From contig NZ_JAGSHT010000001.1 of assembly GCF_019947135.1 (NCBI RefSeq), positions 166,830 through 230,829 of the forward strand: a stretch of DNA of 64,000 nucleotides, given 5' to 3'. This document shows positions 17,032 through 25,648 of the stretch, piece by piece. A program made the translations under genes and the position numbers. The stretch comes from Occultella gossypii. GTDB taxonomy: Bacteria; Actinomycetota; Actinomycetes; Actinomycetales; Beutenbergiaceae. Under the pieces are notes generated by a model that saw nothing but the letters and a program-made list of their open reading frames with translations, did no database searches and was not told the DNA's origin. Numbering within the stretch: the stretch's first letter is position 1; the number at the start of each line of letters is the position of its first letter.

Positions 17032-18825
17032 TCACGGCGCCAGCGTTGTGATCACCCACTCCGCCGTGGTCCAGTCCTGCGCGGACACCGCGGCGGCGTC
17101 CGCGTCGAGGGTGGCGGGATCCAGGGTCAGCCCGCGGCTGGTGTCGGCGCCCAGCTCGGCCTGCTGCATCTGCTGGGCGTCGAACTCCACCGTGCTGACG
17201 AACAACTTGAGGACATCCACGGCTCGGGACCGGCCCGGGGCCACCGTCATCCGGACCGTCGGCTCACCGGTGGCGTCGAGGACCCAGGCCTCCTCGCCGG
17301 CCCCGAGCCAGGCGCCGCCCCCGGGCAGCAACGGCACCACACCGTGGTCCTGGGTGAGCGCGAACAGGGCGCAGAACAGCGTGGGCCCGAGCCGGTTGAC
17401 AACCCGGATCCGCGCCGGCGCCCACCGTTGCCCGGGTGGGCATCGCACCTCCACGGTGCCGTCCACGGGTAGCGGGGTGCCGTCCGGCTGCTCGACGGCG
17501 ACGTCGACCGTCCCCACGGGGATCGTGGTGCCCGGGTTGCGCCGGTCGAGCAGGTCGTGCCAGCGACCGATGTGTGCCGCCCGGGCCGGATCGCCGCCCG
17601 CGTCGCCGGCGCCTTCGCCGGCCGGGCCGCCGCCCGGGTCGCCGGTGCTCGTGCGGCCACCGGCCGCGCCGGCACCCGCCGTGCCGTGGCCTTCGGGCCC
17701 GCCCGGGGCGGTGCCCGCCCGGCCCACGCTCGCGCGATAGGTGCGTGCCGGATCGAGGGCACCCTCGCCGTCGGTGATCCGGACGTCGCTCTCACCGACC
17801 CGCACCGCGCTGAGGACGCCCCGCGCGAGCGGACCGGCCGAGGCCGGCGAGGCACCGCCCTGCGCCGCGCCGATCGGGAACAGCGCGATCTCCGTGCGGC
17901 CGACGGCGATGTCCGGGAGTCCGTGCACCACGCCGCCGTCGAGCAGCCACCGACCACCGCGGATGCTCACCGTGAACGGGTGCGCGGCCAGCACCGCGGC
18001 GCCGCCGAGGAACGGTTTGTCGAGGTCTCCCGGCTCGGCCACCTCGAGCTGCGGGCTCTGATCGGCGACCAGATCCAGGGTGGCAGCGCTGCACATCCGG
18101 TGGATGTCCCGATAGGAGAGCGGCCCGATCGCGCCCGTGAGGGCCCGCTCGAGGCCGGCCGACAGCACCCCGCGGGTGACACCCCGCACCGGTCGCTCCT
18201 TGGCCTTCTGGTCCGAGCGGCACGCGGACAACGCCACCCAGCGCGCGGCCGGCTTCGCATCGCCCAATCCTCTGGTGGTCGTCAGGGACAGGCTCACGCC
18301 CGGCGGGCGGATCCGGTCGTCCGCGGGCGCCGCGCGGACGCCGCCGGTGGCATCGTCGTCGACCGTGCGGGTCCCGCCCCCCGAGTGGCAGCAGTCCAGC
18401 ACGGCGAGCACGTGGCCGCCGCGCCGCGCGGCCAGGCCGAGCAACTGCGCGAGCTCCTTGTCCGCCAGGTCGAACACGTCGGGGGTCCGGGCGTCGTAGG
18501 GGACCAGGGTCTCGATGAGTCGATCGGGCTCAGCGTGCCAGCTCGACTCGGGGGCCCGCTCCTGGGAGCCGTGCCCGCTGTACCAGAACACGGCGACGTC
18601 GTCGGGCCCGGTGCGGCCGAGGTGCTCGAAGAACGTGGCGATCAGGGCCTCCCGGGTCGCCTCGGCGTCACGCAGGGTGCGCACCTCCAGCGCGGCGCCC
18701 GTGGACTCCGCGCGCACTCGCAGGACCTGCTCGGCCGCCGCGACGTCGTTGCCGCAGCCCGCGAGAGGCGTGATCGCGAGGTAGTCGTCGATACCCACGA
18801 GAAGTGCCCGGACGGTGCCGGCCAT
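17032..18825 (-). CDS. Metacaspase-like (peptidase C14) protein
   Basis: A 597-residue protein. Residues 1-290 form a caspase-fold domain: RALLVGIDDYLAI, catalytic His85 in VFWYSGHGSQ, and Cys146 in LAVLDCCHSGGG, the D-x-C-H-S-G form of type I metacaspases. The specificity pocket and a later WVALSACRSDQKA strand are present. Residues about 375-420 are a Gly/Ala/Pro linker. Residues about 430-597 are beta-rich (GTVDVAVEQPDG, LFCALFALTQDHGVVPLLPG, VDVLKLFVSTVEFDA) and resemble the DUF4384-type domain often appended to bacterial caspases. It has no signal peptide, so is likely cytosolic, with probable Arg/Lys specificity by family. It is divergent from the CHAT gene, 213 bp apart, with a perfect palindrome between. 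Confidence 0.87.
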   Translation of the reverse strand: MAGTVRALLVGIDDYLAITPLAGCGNDVAAAEQVLRVRAESTGAALEVRTLRDAEATREALIATFFEHLGRTGPDDVAVFWYSGHGSQERAPESSWHAEPDRLIETLVPYDARTPDVFDLADKELAQLLGLAARRGGHVLAVLDCCHSGGGTRTVDDDATGGVRAAPADDRIRPPGVSLSLTTTRGLGDAKPAARWVALSACRSDQKAKERPVRGVTRGVLSAGLERALTGAIGPLSYRDIHRMCSAATLDLVADQSPQLEVAEPGDLDKPFLGGAAVLAAHPFTVSIRGGRWLLDGGVVHGLPDIAVGRTEIALFPIGAAQGGASPASAGPLARGVLSAVRVGESDVRITDGEGALDPARTYRASVGRAGTAPGGPEGHGTAGAGAAGGRTSTGDPGGGPAGEGAGDAGGDPARAAHIGRWHDLLDRRNPGTTIPVGTVDVAVEQPDGTPLPVDGTVEVRCPPGQRWAPARIRVVNRLGPTLFCALFALTQDHGVVPLLPGGGAWLGAGEEAWVLDATGEPTVRMTVAPGRSRAVDVLKLFVSTVEFDAQQMQQAELGADTSRGLTLDPATLDADAAAVSAQDWTTAEWVITTLAP

Positions 18826-18992
18826 GCGTTCCTCCCTGATCGCCGGCGGTGATGCTCCAGTCTCGCGCGATCGGCCCTGCCGCGACGGGTGATTCGGTGC
18901 GCATCCCCGGGTGAATCGGCCGGTTCGCGGGAATCACACGGTATTTCGCTGTGCCGGTTGCGCAGCGGTCGGACAATGGAACCGAGCCGCCT

Positions 18993-19016
18993 TCGGCGTT
19001 CACCGGTGAACGCCGA
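18993..19016. promoter_or_regulatory. 24-bp perfect palindrome between metacaspase and CHAT genes
   Basis: The half-site TCGGCGTTCACC is followed directly by its exact reverse complement, a 24-bp uninterrupted dyad ending 22 bp before the CHAT GTG. It is the only such element in the divergent gap and is a strong candidate operator for a dimeric repressor acting on one or both genes; an mRNA hairpin masking the start is an alternative. A -10-like GACAAT lies at about 18972-18977. Confidence 0.6.
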
Positions 19017-19038
19017 CCGCGGAGCGGAGGTGTTACTC

Positions 19039-21351
19039 GTGCGTGCATATCTCGATCTGGATCTGGCCCTCGTCTCCGACCGCGGAGGCGCGGTGCAGGC
19101 GCGCGTCACGAGTTCGCCCGCAGGCGTTGCGGAGGCCGCGTTCGAGCTGCCTGTCACCCCCATGGAGCTGGCGCGATTCCTGGTCGCCACCGGCCCCGCA
19201 CGAACGCCGGCGCGAGGCATCTCGCTGAGCCCGAGTCCGGTGGACCTCCAGGACATCGGCGGCCGGCTCAACGACGCGATTTTCGCCGGTGACATCCGGG
19301 CCTGCTTCCAGCGCAGCCTCGCGCTCGCCGAGCAGCAGGGGAAGGGGCTGCGGATCCGGCTCAACCTGAGCGGTGCCCCGGACCTGGCCGGCGTCCCCTG
19401 GGAGTACCTGTACTCGCACGCGCTGAGCCGGTTCCTCACCCTCTCCACCGACACCCCGCTGGTGCGCTTCCTGGACACCCCGGCGCGGTCCACGCCGTCC
19501 GGGCTGGACCCGCCGCTCCGCGTCCTCGTGATGATCTCCAGCCCGAGTGACGCCGCCCAACTGGATGTGCAGCGCGAGGCGGAACTGCTCCGCACGACGA
19601 CGGCGGACCTGACCGCGGCCGGTTCGCTCGAGCTGGTGTTCCTCGACTCCGCGACCCTGACCGGGCTGCAGCACGCGATCTATCAGCGCTTCCACGTCTT
19701 CCACTTCATCGGGCACGGCGGTTTCGACCGGGCCGCGGGCACCGGGGTCCTCGTCCTGGAGCGCGAGGACGGCACCTCCCACCTGGTCTCCGCCGCCAAG
19801 CTGGGCACACTCCTGCACGATGCCAAGAGCTGCCAGCTCGCGGTGCTGAACGCGTGCGAGGGTGCGCAGACGTCGGGCCAGGACGTCTTCTCCGGCGTCG
19901 GGCAGACGTTGGTCCGGCAGGGGCTGCCGGCGGTGGTTGCGATGCAGTCGGAGATCTCCGACCGCGCCGCGGTCGCCTTCTCGCACGAGTTCTACTACGT
20001 GCTCGCGAGCGGTCGCTCGGTCGAGGAGGCGGTCGTCGAGGCGCGCAAGGCCATCTACCTCACCTACGAGGACTCCGAGTGGGGCACCCCGGTGCTGTTG
20101 CGGTCCGCGGCCGAGGAGCAGCCGTTCCTGCTCACCCGGCCGGCTGCCCTGCCCACCCGGGACCAGCACTGGGCCGCGATGCGCGCCGCCGCCCAGGAGG
20201 CGGCCGCTGCGGGCTCCGACCGCGTCGCGGTGCCGTTGCTGCAGCAGCTGGTCGCCGAGAACCCCGATGACGACGGGGCGACGGCGTTGCTCGCCCGGGT
20301 GCAGACCGACGCACGCGCCGATGCCAGCCATGACCCCGCCCAGCGGGTCCGGCCCGACGGGCGTGCGGATGCTCCGGTCCAGCCGGGCCCGCAGCCGCGC
20401 GACCAGGCGTCCCGGCCCGCCCCGCCGGCACCGCCGGCACCGTTCCCACCCGTCGGCCCGAGGACGCCGCGCCCAGACCCACGCCGACGGCGCCGGCTCA
20501 CCACCGCCGTCGTGCTCACCGTGGCTCTCGGGTTCGCGGGCGTCGGTGGCTATGCGGTGTGGCGGTCGGTCCAGCCGACCGATTCCGCGAGCGGGGCGAG
20601 TCCGAGTGTGGAGCAGGCCTACGTGGTCACCGCGTGCGGCGAGGAGGCAGAGCTGCCCGATCCGAGCCCGGACCTCGTCAGCATCCCGTGTGCCCTGCAG
20701 GCGCCGGTGATGGACGGGGACATGTCGGACTGGGGGGACGTGCCGGCCTGGCACGCGAGCGAGACGGTGTACGCGAACCCCGAGGATGCCGGCGCCGCCG
20801 ACTTCGCGAGCGCCTGGTACCTGGTGTGGACCAGGGACTTCCTGTTCGTCCATGTCGAGGTCCTGGACCCCGTGCCGACGCCGGTCGACCCGTACTCCCC
20901 GTCCGCGTTCTGGGAGGGGGACGGGGTCTCGTTCGAGTTCGGCTCGGACCCTCGCGCACTCGCCGACACCGAACGGCTGCGTCCCGATGACCTGCACGTG
21001 CTGCTCGGGGTCACCGCGGAGCGGGTGCTCACCGCCGCGAACGCCCCGGGCGGGCGGGGCACGTTCGAGGCCGCGATCGGAGATCTCGGCGTCGACACCG
21101 GGCTGCAGTTCACCGAGCAGGGCTACCTCATCGAGGCGGCCTTTCCGTGGAGCACTCTGAACGTGGCCTCGCCGCCTGCCCGTGGTGACGTGTTCGGGAT
21201 GAACCTGAACGCGAGCAACGCACGCCTGAACGGGCCGACCGCACCCACGGATCTGGCCCGGATGGTCAGTTCGAACCCGATCCGGACCTCCGCGGAGCAG
21301 AACCTGCCCGGGCTCTGGCACACCGCGGTGCTGGCCGGTCCGAGCGCCTGA
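19039..21351 (+). CDS. Membrane-anchored CHAT protease with carbohydrate-binding-like outer domain
   Basis: A 770-residue protein. Residues about 1-150 are an N-terminal module preceding the protease (RIRLNLSGAPDLAGVPWEYL is the typical CHAT lead-in). Residues 155-370 are the CHAT (caspase HetF-associated) domain with His226 in VFHFIGHGGFD and Cys273 in LAVLNACEGAQ. Then come a helical stretch (378-425), a Pro-rich linker, RRRRR and one membrane helix (about 488-508), so the protease is inside by the positive-inside rule. The outer part (about 552-770) has DGDMSDWGDVPAW, FLFVHVEVLDP and FWEGDGVSFEFGSD, resembling family 9 carbohydrate-binding modules. GTG 19039 is chosen for the AGCGGAGG site eight bases upstream. 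Confidence 0.83.
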   Translation: MRAYLDLDLALVSDRGGAVQARVTSSPAGVAEAAFELPVTPMELARFLVATGPARTPARGISLSPSPVDLQDIGGRLNDAIFAGDIRACFQRSLALAEQQGKGLRIRLNLSGAPDLAGVPWEYLYSHALSRFLTLSTDTPLVRFLDTPARSTPSGLDPPLRVLVMISSPSDAAQLDVQREAELLRTTTADLTAAGSLELVFLDSATLTGLQHAIYQRFHVFHFIGHGGFDRAAGTGVLVLEREDGTSHLVSAAKLGTLLHDAKSCQLAVLNACEGAQTSGQDVFSGVGQTLVRQGLPAVVAMQSEISDRAAVAFSHEFYYVLASGRSVEEAVVEARKAIYLTYEDSEWGTPVLLRSAAEEQPFLLTRPAALPTRDQHWAAMRAAAQEAAAAGSDRVAVPLLQQLVAENPDDDGATALLARVQTDARADASHDPAQRVRPDGRADAPVQPGPQPRDQASRPAPPAPPAPFPPVGPRTPRPDPRRRRRLTTAVVLTVALGFAGVGGYAVWRSVQPTDSASGASPSVEQAYVVTACGEEAELPDPSPDLVSIPCALQAPVMDGDMSDWGDVPAWHASETVYANPEDAGAADFASAWYLVWTRDFLFVHVEVLDPVPTPVDPYSPSAFWEGDGVSFEFGSDPRALADTERLRPDDLHVLLGVTAERVLTAANAPGGRGTFEAAIGDLGVDTGLQFTEQGYLIEAAFPWSTLNVASPPARGDVFGMNLNASNARLNGPTAPTDLARMVSSNPIRTSAEQNLPGLWHTAVLAGPSA

Positions 21352-21406
21352 GGCGCCGTCCGCGATCGTCGTTACCAAATCGGGACCTCATCGGGCCCGG
21401 AACGAC

Positions 21407-21435
21407 TTGACGTGACCCCCTGACGAGAATACCTT
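21407..21435 (+). promoter_or_regulatory. Sigma-70-type promoter of the murR/ngc operon
   Basis: TTGACG and TACCTT are separated by 17 bp, 36 bp before the regulator's GTG. This is the best-matched promoter in the window. Confidence 0.65.
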
Positions 21436-21446
21436 TCAGCGATACC

Positions 21447-21458
21447 CACGACGTCGTG
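21447..21458. promoter_or_regulatory. Palindrome over the start of the regulator transcript
   Basis: CACGACGTCGTG is a perfect 12-bp dyad just downstream of the predicted +1 and directly before the Shine-Dalgarno, suited to autorepression by the regulator. Confidence 0.35.
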
Positions 21459-21471
21459 AGAGGAATTTTCA

Positions 21472-22401
21472 GTGGAACTGGATTCTGTCGAGACAGCGGA
21501 CGGCATGCTCCGCATGGTCGAGCGCATCCAGGCCAACCTCCCACAGATGTCCGCGACGATGTCGAAGATCGGTGACCTGCTGCTCGCCGAGCCGGCCGCA
21601 CCGCTCGAACTGTCCATCACCGAGCTCGCCGACCGGGCCGGCACCTCCGCGGCCACCGTCACCCGGTTCTGCCGCCAGCTCGGGTACCCCGGCTACGTGC
21701 AGTTCCGGGTCGCCGTCGCAGCGGACAGCGGCCGCGGCGAGGCCGACGACCAGTGGCGCACCGAGATCGGGCGGACACTCTCCCCGACCGACCCACCGCA
21801 GGCCGTGCTGCGGACGCTGCTGAACGCGCACATCCGCTCGCTGCGCGCGACGGCCGGCACGGTCGACGTCGCCGAGTGCGCGGCCGTGGCAGAGCGCATC
21901 GCCAGCTCGCGGCACCTGGACATCTACGGCACCGGCGGCAGCGCTGCGATGGCCGACGAGCTCGAGAACCGGCTGTACCGGATCGGGGTCAACGTGCATT
22001 CCTGGGGTGACGTGCACGCCGGCCTGGCGAGCGCCTCGATCCAGGACGAGCGCACGATCGCGATCGGCATCTCCAACAGTGGCCGCACCAAGGAGACGAT
22101 CGAGATGCTCGCCCGGGCGAAGGCGTCCGGGGCATTCACGGTGGCCATCACGAACCGGCACACCTCCCCGCTCGGGCAGCTCGCGGACGTCTGCCTGACC
22201 GCGTCCGTGCCGGAGCAGTACCTGCACCCCGCCGACCTCTCCGCCAAGCACTCCCAGCTGTTCGTCCTGGACCTGATCTATCTCCTGGTGATCCAGCAGG
22301 ACTTCACCGACAGCGTGAACAAGATCGCGGCCTCCGCCCGCGCAGTGTCCGGGCACCGACGGTTCGCCTCCGCGGACCGCAACGATCCGAGCGCGTCATG
22401 A
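21472..22401 (+). CDS. MurR/RpiR-family transcriptional regulator
   Basis: A 309-residue regulator with an N-terminal HTH_6 domain (residues about 10-85, SITELADRAGTSAATVTRFC as the recognition region) and a C-terminal SIS sugar-phosphate-binding domain (about 130-270, IYGTGGSAAMADELENRL and IGISNSGRTKETIE). Family members sense phosphorylated amino sugars such as GlcNAc-6-P or MurNAc-6-P. A GAGAGGA site precedes the GTG. Its stop overlaps the next ATG (ATGA), so it is co-translated with the SIS protein and probably regulates the amino-sugar importer downstream. Confidence 0.9.
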   Translation: MELDSVETADGMLRMVERIQANLPQMSATMSKIGDLLLAEPAAPLELSITELADRAGTSAATVTRFCRQLGYPGYVQFRVAVAADSGRGEADDQWRTEIGRTLSPTDPPQAVLRTLLNAHIRSLRATAGTVDVAECAAVAERIASSRHLDIYGTGGSAAMADELENRLYRIGVNVHSWGDVHAGLASASIQDERTIAIGISNSGRTKETIEMLARAKASGAFTVAITNRHTSPLGQLADVCLTASVPEQYLHPADLSAKHSQLFVLDLIYLLVIQQDFTDSVNKIAASARAVSGHRRFASADRNDPSAS

Positions 22402-23153
22402 TCGCCGGCGCACCCGACCTCCTCGCCGAGGCCACCGGTCGCCTCGAGCGGCTCGCTGCCGCGGCTGCCGATGGTGCCTACGACGCCGCGATCGACCTCA
22501 TGGTCGACGCGATCGACGCCGGAGGGGTCATCCAGGCGTTCGGGACCGGGCACTCCCAGGCGTTCGCCATGGAGATGGCGGGCCGCGCCGGCGGGCTGAT
22601 CCCCACGAACGGCATCGCACTCCGCGACGTCGTCCTGTTCGGCAACCGGGAGCCCGCCGCCCTGTTCGGCAGCGAGCTCGAGCGGGATCCGAACGTCGTC
22701 GGCGAGCTGCTCCGGGTCACCCGGATCGGGGAGGAGGACGTCTTCCTGATCGCCTCGAACTCCGGTGTGAACGGGTCGATCGTGGGGCTCGCGCTCGCGG
22801 TCAAGGAGCGTGGCCACAAGGTGATCGCCGTGACCAGCCTCGAACACACCAACAGCGTCGAGCCCCAGCACCCGAGCGGGGTCCGACTTGCCGAGGTCGC
22901 CGACGTCGTCGTCGACAACCTCGCTCCTCGCGGGGACACCACCCTGACCATCGCCGACGGCGTGGGCGTGGGTGCCGTCTCCTCGATCACCGGGGCGTTC
23001 GTCGCCCAACTGTTGACCCTCGGTGTGGCCCAGCGCCTCGCCGATGCGGGTGGCACGCCACCCGTCTACCTCTCCGCCAATGTCCCTGGCGGCGATGAGC
23101 ACAACCGGGCACTGCAGCACCTGTACCGCGACAGGATCCGCTGGAGTGTCTGA
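22398..23153 (+). CDS. SIS-domain sugar-phosphate protein (UPF0309-like)
   Basis: A 251-residue protein consisting of a SIS fold: IQAFGTGHSQAFAMEMAGRAGG binds the sugar phosphate and LIASNSGVNGSIVGLA is the second Ser-rich loop. It resembles the UPF0309 group and is not a GlmS glutaminase or a MurQ etherase by length and motifs. A role as isomerase or deaminase-like enzyme acting on an imported amino-sugar phosphate is inferred from its place between the MurR-type regulator (ATGA overlap) and the Ngc-type transporter. Confidence 0.82.
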   Translation: MIAGAPDLLAEATGRLERLAAAAADGAYDAAIDLMVDAIDAGGVIQAFGTGHSQAFAMEMAGRAGGLIPTNGIALRDVVLFGNREPAALFGSELERDPNVVGELLRVTRIGEEDVFLIASNSGVNGSIVGLALAVKERGHKVIAVTSLEHTNSVEPQHPSGVRLAEVADVVVDNLAPRGDTTLTIADGVGVGAVSSITGAFVAQLLTLGVAQRLADAGGTPPVYLSANVPGGDEHNRALQHLYRDRIRWSV

Positions 23154-23167
23154 CCTGCAGGCGTCTC

Positions 23168-23204
23168 GGTAACCTCCGCCGCCTACCCCCCAAGAAAGGT
23201 AACC
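23168..23204. repeat. Two GGTAACC sites before ngcE
   Basis: GGTAACC occurs at 23168-23174 and again at 23198-23204, 30 bp apart (about three helical turns), in the 54-bp gap before ngcE. The second copy overlaps the AAAGG ribosome-binding site. A related inverted copy (GTTACC) lies at about 21371 before the regulator. These may be operators, but the word is short. Confidence 0.3.
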
Positions 23205-23207
23205 ACC

Positions 23208-24629
23208 ATGACCGTCCAACACGTTCCAATGAACCGGCGCACCGTTCTGCGCGGCGCGCTCGCCGCCGCGATCGGTATCCCGACGGCGGGCGCCCTCGCC
23301 TCCTGCGCCACCGGCGGCGCTGGCGACGACGACCCGACCGACGGCGGCAACACCGGCGAGGCATCGGACACCAACCCGTTCGGTATGGCGGAGAACACCG
23401 TCGTGGACGCCGTCATCTTCGACGGTGGCTACGGCATCGACTACGTCGAGTTCGCCGCTGCGATCCTCGCCGAGACCCACCCTGGCTCCAGCGTCGAGGT
23501 GCAGTCCTCCACCCAGATCGCCACCGAGCTGCAGCCGCGCTTCGTCGGCGGCAACCCGCCCGACCTGATCGACAACTCGGGCGCACAGTCCATGGGCTTC
23601 AACACGATCCTGGACCAGCTCGAGGACCTCACCGACGTCATCGACGCGCCGAACCTCGAGGGCACCACGATCCGGGACACGCTCTACGGCGGGGTGCTGG
23701 CGCCGGGCACGTTCGACGGCAAGCTCGCCGCGATCAACTACGTCCTGACCGTGTACGGCATCTGGTACTCCGCGAGCCTGTTCGCCGACAACGGCTGGAC
23801 GCCGCCCACCACCTGGGAGGAGGCGAAGGAACTCGGAGCACTGGCAAAGGAGCAGGACAAGTACCTGTTCCTCTTCGGCACCGAGGCGGCCACCTACTAC
23901 CAGACACTCGCCATCGACTCCGCGATCATGGAGGGCGGCGACGAGGTTCGCCTGGCCCTGGAGAACCTGCAGGAGGGCTGCTGGTCCCTGCCGGCGATCC
24001 AGTCGGTGTTCACCGCGATGAAGGAGATCATCGACCTCGGCTACATGAAGCCCGGTGGCTCCGGTACCCAGTTCACCGCGGCGCAGGCGCAGTGGAGCAA
24101 CGATCAGGCGGCGCTGCTGTACCCGTCCGGGTCCTGGATCGAGAACGAGATGAAGGATCAGACCGCGGACGGCTTCGAGATGACCGGCATGACCACCTTC
24201 ACGGTCACCTCGGACTCCGCTCTGCCTGCCACCGCGTTGCACTCCACGGCCGGTGAGCCGTTCATCGTGCCGAGCGACGCCGCCAGTGTCGAGGGCGGCA
24301 AGGAACTGCTGCGCACGATGCTCTCGAAGGAATCGGCGGAGAACTTCAGCAAGACGAAGCTCGCGCCGACCGTGATCAAGGACCTCGTGCCTGCGGACGG
24401 CTTCGGCTCGACCGCGTTGGTCTCCCAGACGGACATGCTCTCGGCCGCCGGCGACGACATCTTCACCTACAACTTCGTCGCCACCTACGGCATGAACCAG
24501 GAGCAGCTCGTGTTCTGGAACTCCTTCCTGGACGGGCAGAGCACCGTGGAGAAGCTCACCGCCGATCTGCAGGGACTCACGGACCGGATCCGGGAGGATG
24601 ACTCGATCACCAAGATCGAGGTCCAATGA
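23208..24629 (+). CDS. ngcE: N-acetylglucosamine/chitobiose ABC transporter substrate-binding lipoprotein
   Basis: A 473-residue family 1 solute-binding protein very similar in layout to NgcE. The N-terminus is a Tat-type lipoprotein signal: NRRTVLRGALAAAIG followed by lipobox ALASC (Cys about 32), so it is exported folded and lipid-anchored outside the membrane. The mature part has the two-lobed binding fold (VVDAVIFDGGYGIDYVEFAA, LLYPSGSWIENEMKDQTADG). It captures GlcNAc or diacetylchitobiose for the NgcFG permease. AAGAAAGG precedes ATG 23208; an internal ATG eight codons on is possible. It overlaps ngcF by four bases. Confidence 0.85.
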   Translation: MTVQHVPMNRRTVLRGALAAAIGIPTAGALASCATGGAGDDDPTDGGNTGEASDTNPFGMAENTVVDAVIFDGGYGIDYVEFAAAILAETHPGSSVEVQSSTQIATELQPRFVGGNPPDLIDNSGAQSMGFNTILDQLEDLTDVIDAPNLEGTTIRDTLYGGVLAPGTFDGKLAAINYVLTVYGIWYSASLFADNGWTPPTTWEEAKELGALAKEQDKYLFLFGTEAATYYQTLAIDSAIMEGGDEVRLALENLQEGCWSLPAIQSVFTAMKEIIDLGYMKPGGSGTQFTAAQAQWSNDQAALLYPSGSWIENEMKDQTADGFEMTGMTTFTVTSDSALPATALHSTAGEPFIVPSDAASVEGGKELLRTMLSKESAENFSKTKLAPTVIKDLVPADGFGSTALVSQTDMLSAAGDDIFTYNFVATYGMNQEQLVFWNSFLDGQSTVEKLTADLQGLTDRIREDDSITKIEVQ

Positions 24630-25648
24630 CCGCGGCAGGTGCCGACCCCGGTCGGGCGATCGCAGTCGGTGTTGGGCCCTCGGGGCGGCGCAAGCCGTCC
24701 CGGGGGCCCCGGCGGCGCAGGCTGTCCGTCGACTACGTCAGTTTCATGCTGGTGTTCCTCGGACTGCCCTTGGCGATCTTCCTGATCTTCGTCATCTGGC
24801 CGTTCGTCCAGGCCGTGTTCTACTCGATGACGGACTGGACCGGCTTCACCGCGGAGTTCAACGTGATCGGCCTCGGGAACTTCGAGAAGCTGATCAACGA
24901 TGCGATCTTCATGAAGGCGATGCTGAACAGCATCAAGATCGCCATCGTGGTGCCGATCGTGACGATCGTGATCGCGTTGACCTTCGCAACGCTGATCACG
25001 GTCGGTGGTCCCAGCAAGGGCCAGGTGCGAGGCATCCGGAACTCCAGCTTCTACCGGGTGGTCTCGTTCTTCCCCTACGTGATTCCCGCCATCGTGATCG
25101 GCCTGATCTGGCGGCAGATGTTCGACCCCTCGGCGGGTCTGCTGAACGGCCTCCTGACCGGCCTCGGGTTCGAGCAGTTCGATTCCTACGCCTGGCTGGG
25201 CAAGGTGGGCACGGCCCTGCCGGTGACGATGTTCGTGATCGTCTGGGGTGCAGTGGGCTTCTACATGCTGCTGTTCATAGCCGCGATCAAGGGTGTTCCA
25301 GCGGAGACGCTCGAGGCAGCCCGGATCGACGGGGCCGGGCGCTTCCGCACGGCGGTCTCCATCGTGATCCCACTGATCCGGGACAACGTGCAGACGGCCT
25401 TCATCTACCTCGGCATCATGGCCCTCGACGCCTTCGTATTCGTACAGGCACTGAATCCGAGCGGCGGCCCGGACAACTCCACCCTGGTGATGTCACAGCA
25501 GTTGTTCCGGACCGCGTTCACGCAGGGTCAGTTCGGCTACGCGAGTGCGATGGGTGTGGTGCTGGCCATCATCACCCTGCTGTTCGCTGCGCTGGTGTTC
25601 ATCATCAACTGGGCAACCGGCGGACGCGACGAAGGAGGACGAGCATGA
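24626..25648 (+). CDS. ngcF: Sugar ABC transporter permease, NgcF type
   Basis: A 340-residue MalF-like permease with about six membrane helices after a basic, Pro/Arg-rich cytosolic N-terminus of about 40 residues. The ATPase-docking EAA loop is visible as ETLEAARIDGAGRFRTAVSIV (about 230-250). It starts inside the ngcE stop (ATGA) and its own stop overlaps ngcG by four bases. With NgcG it forms the channel for amino-sugar uptake. Confidence 0.87.
   Translation: MTAAGADPGRAIAVGVGPSGRRKPSRGPRRRRLSVDYVSFMLVFLGLPLAIFLIFVIWPFVQAVFYSMTDWTGFTAEFNVIGLGNFEKLINDAIFMKAMLNSIKIAIVVPIVTIVIALTFATLITVGGPSKGQVRGIRNSSFYRVVSFFPYVIPAIVIGLIWRQMFDPSAGLLNGLLTGLGFEQFDSYAWLGKVGTALPVTMFVIVWGAVGFYMLLFIAAIKGVPAETLEAARIDGAGRFRTAVSIVIPLIRDNVQTAFIYLGIMALDAFVFVQALNPSGGPDNSTLVMSQQLFRTAFTQGQFGYASAMGVVLAIITLLFAALVFIINWATGGRDEGGRA

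Noticed and set aside
7000..21400. A mobile genomic island carrying both protease loci
   Set aside because: No integrase, transposase, tRNA or flanking repeat is visible, and pcp, coaE and uvrB lie between the loci in normal housekeeping order.
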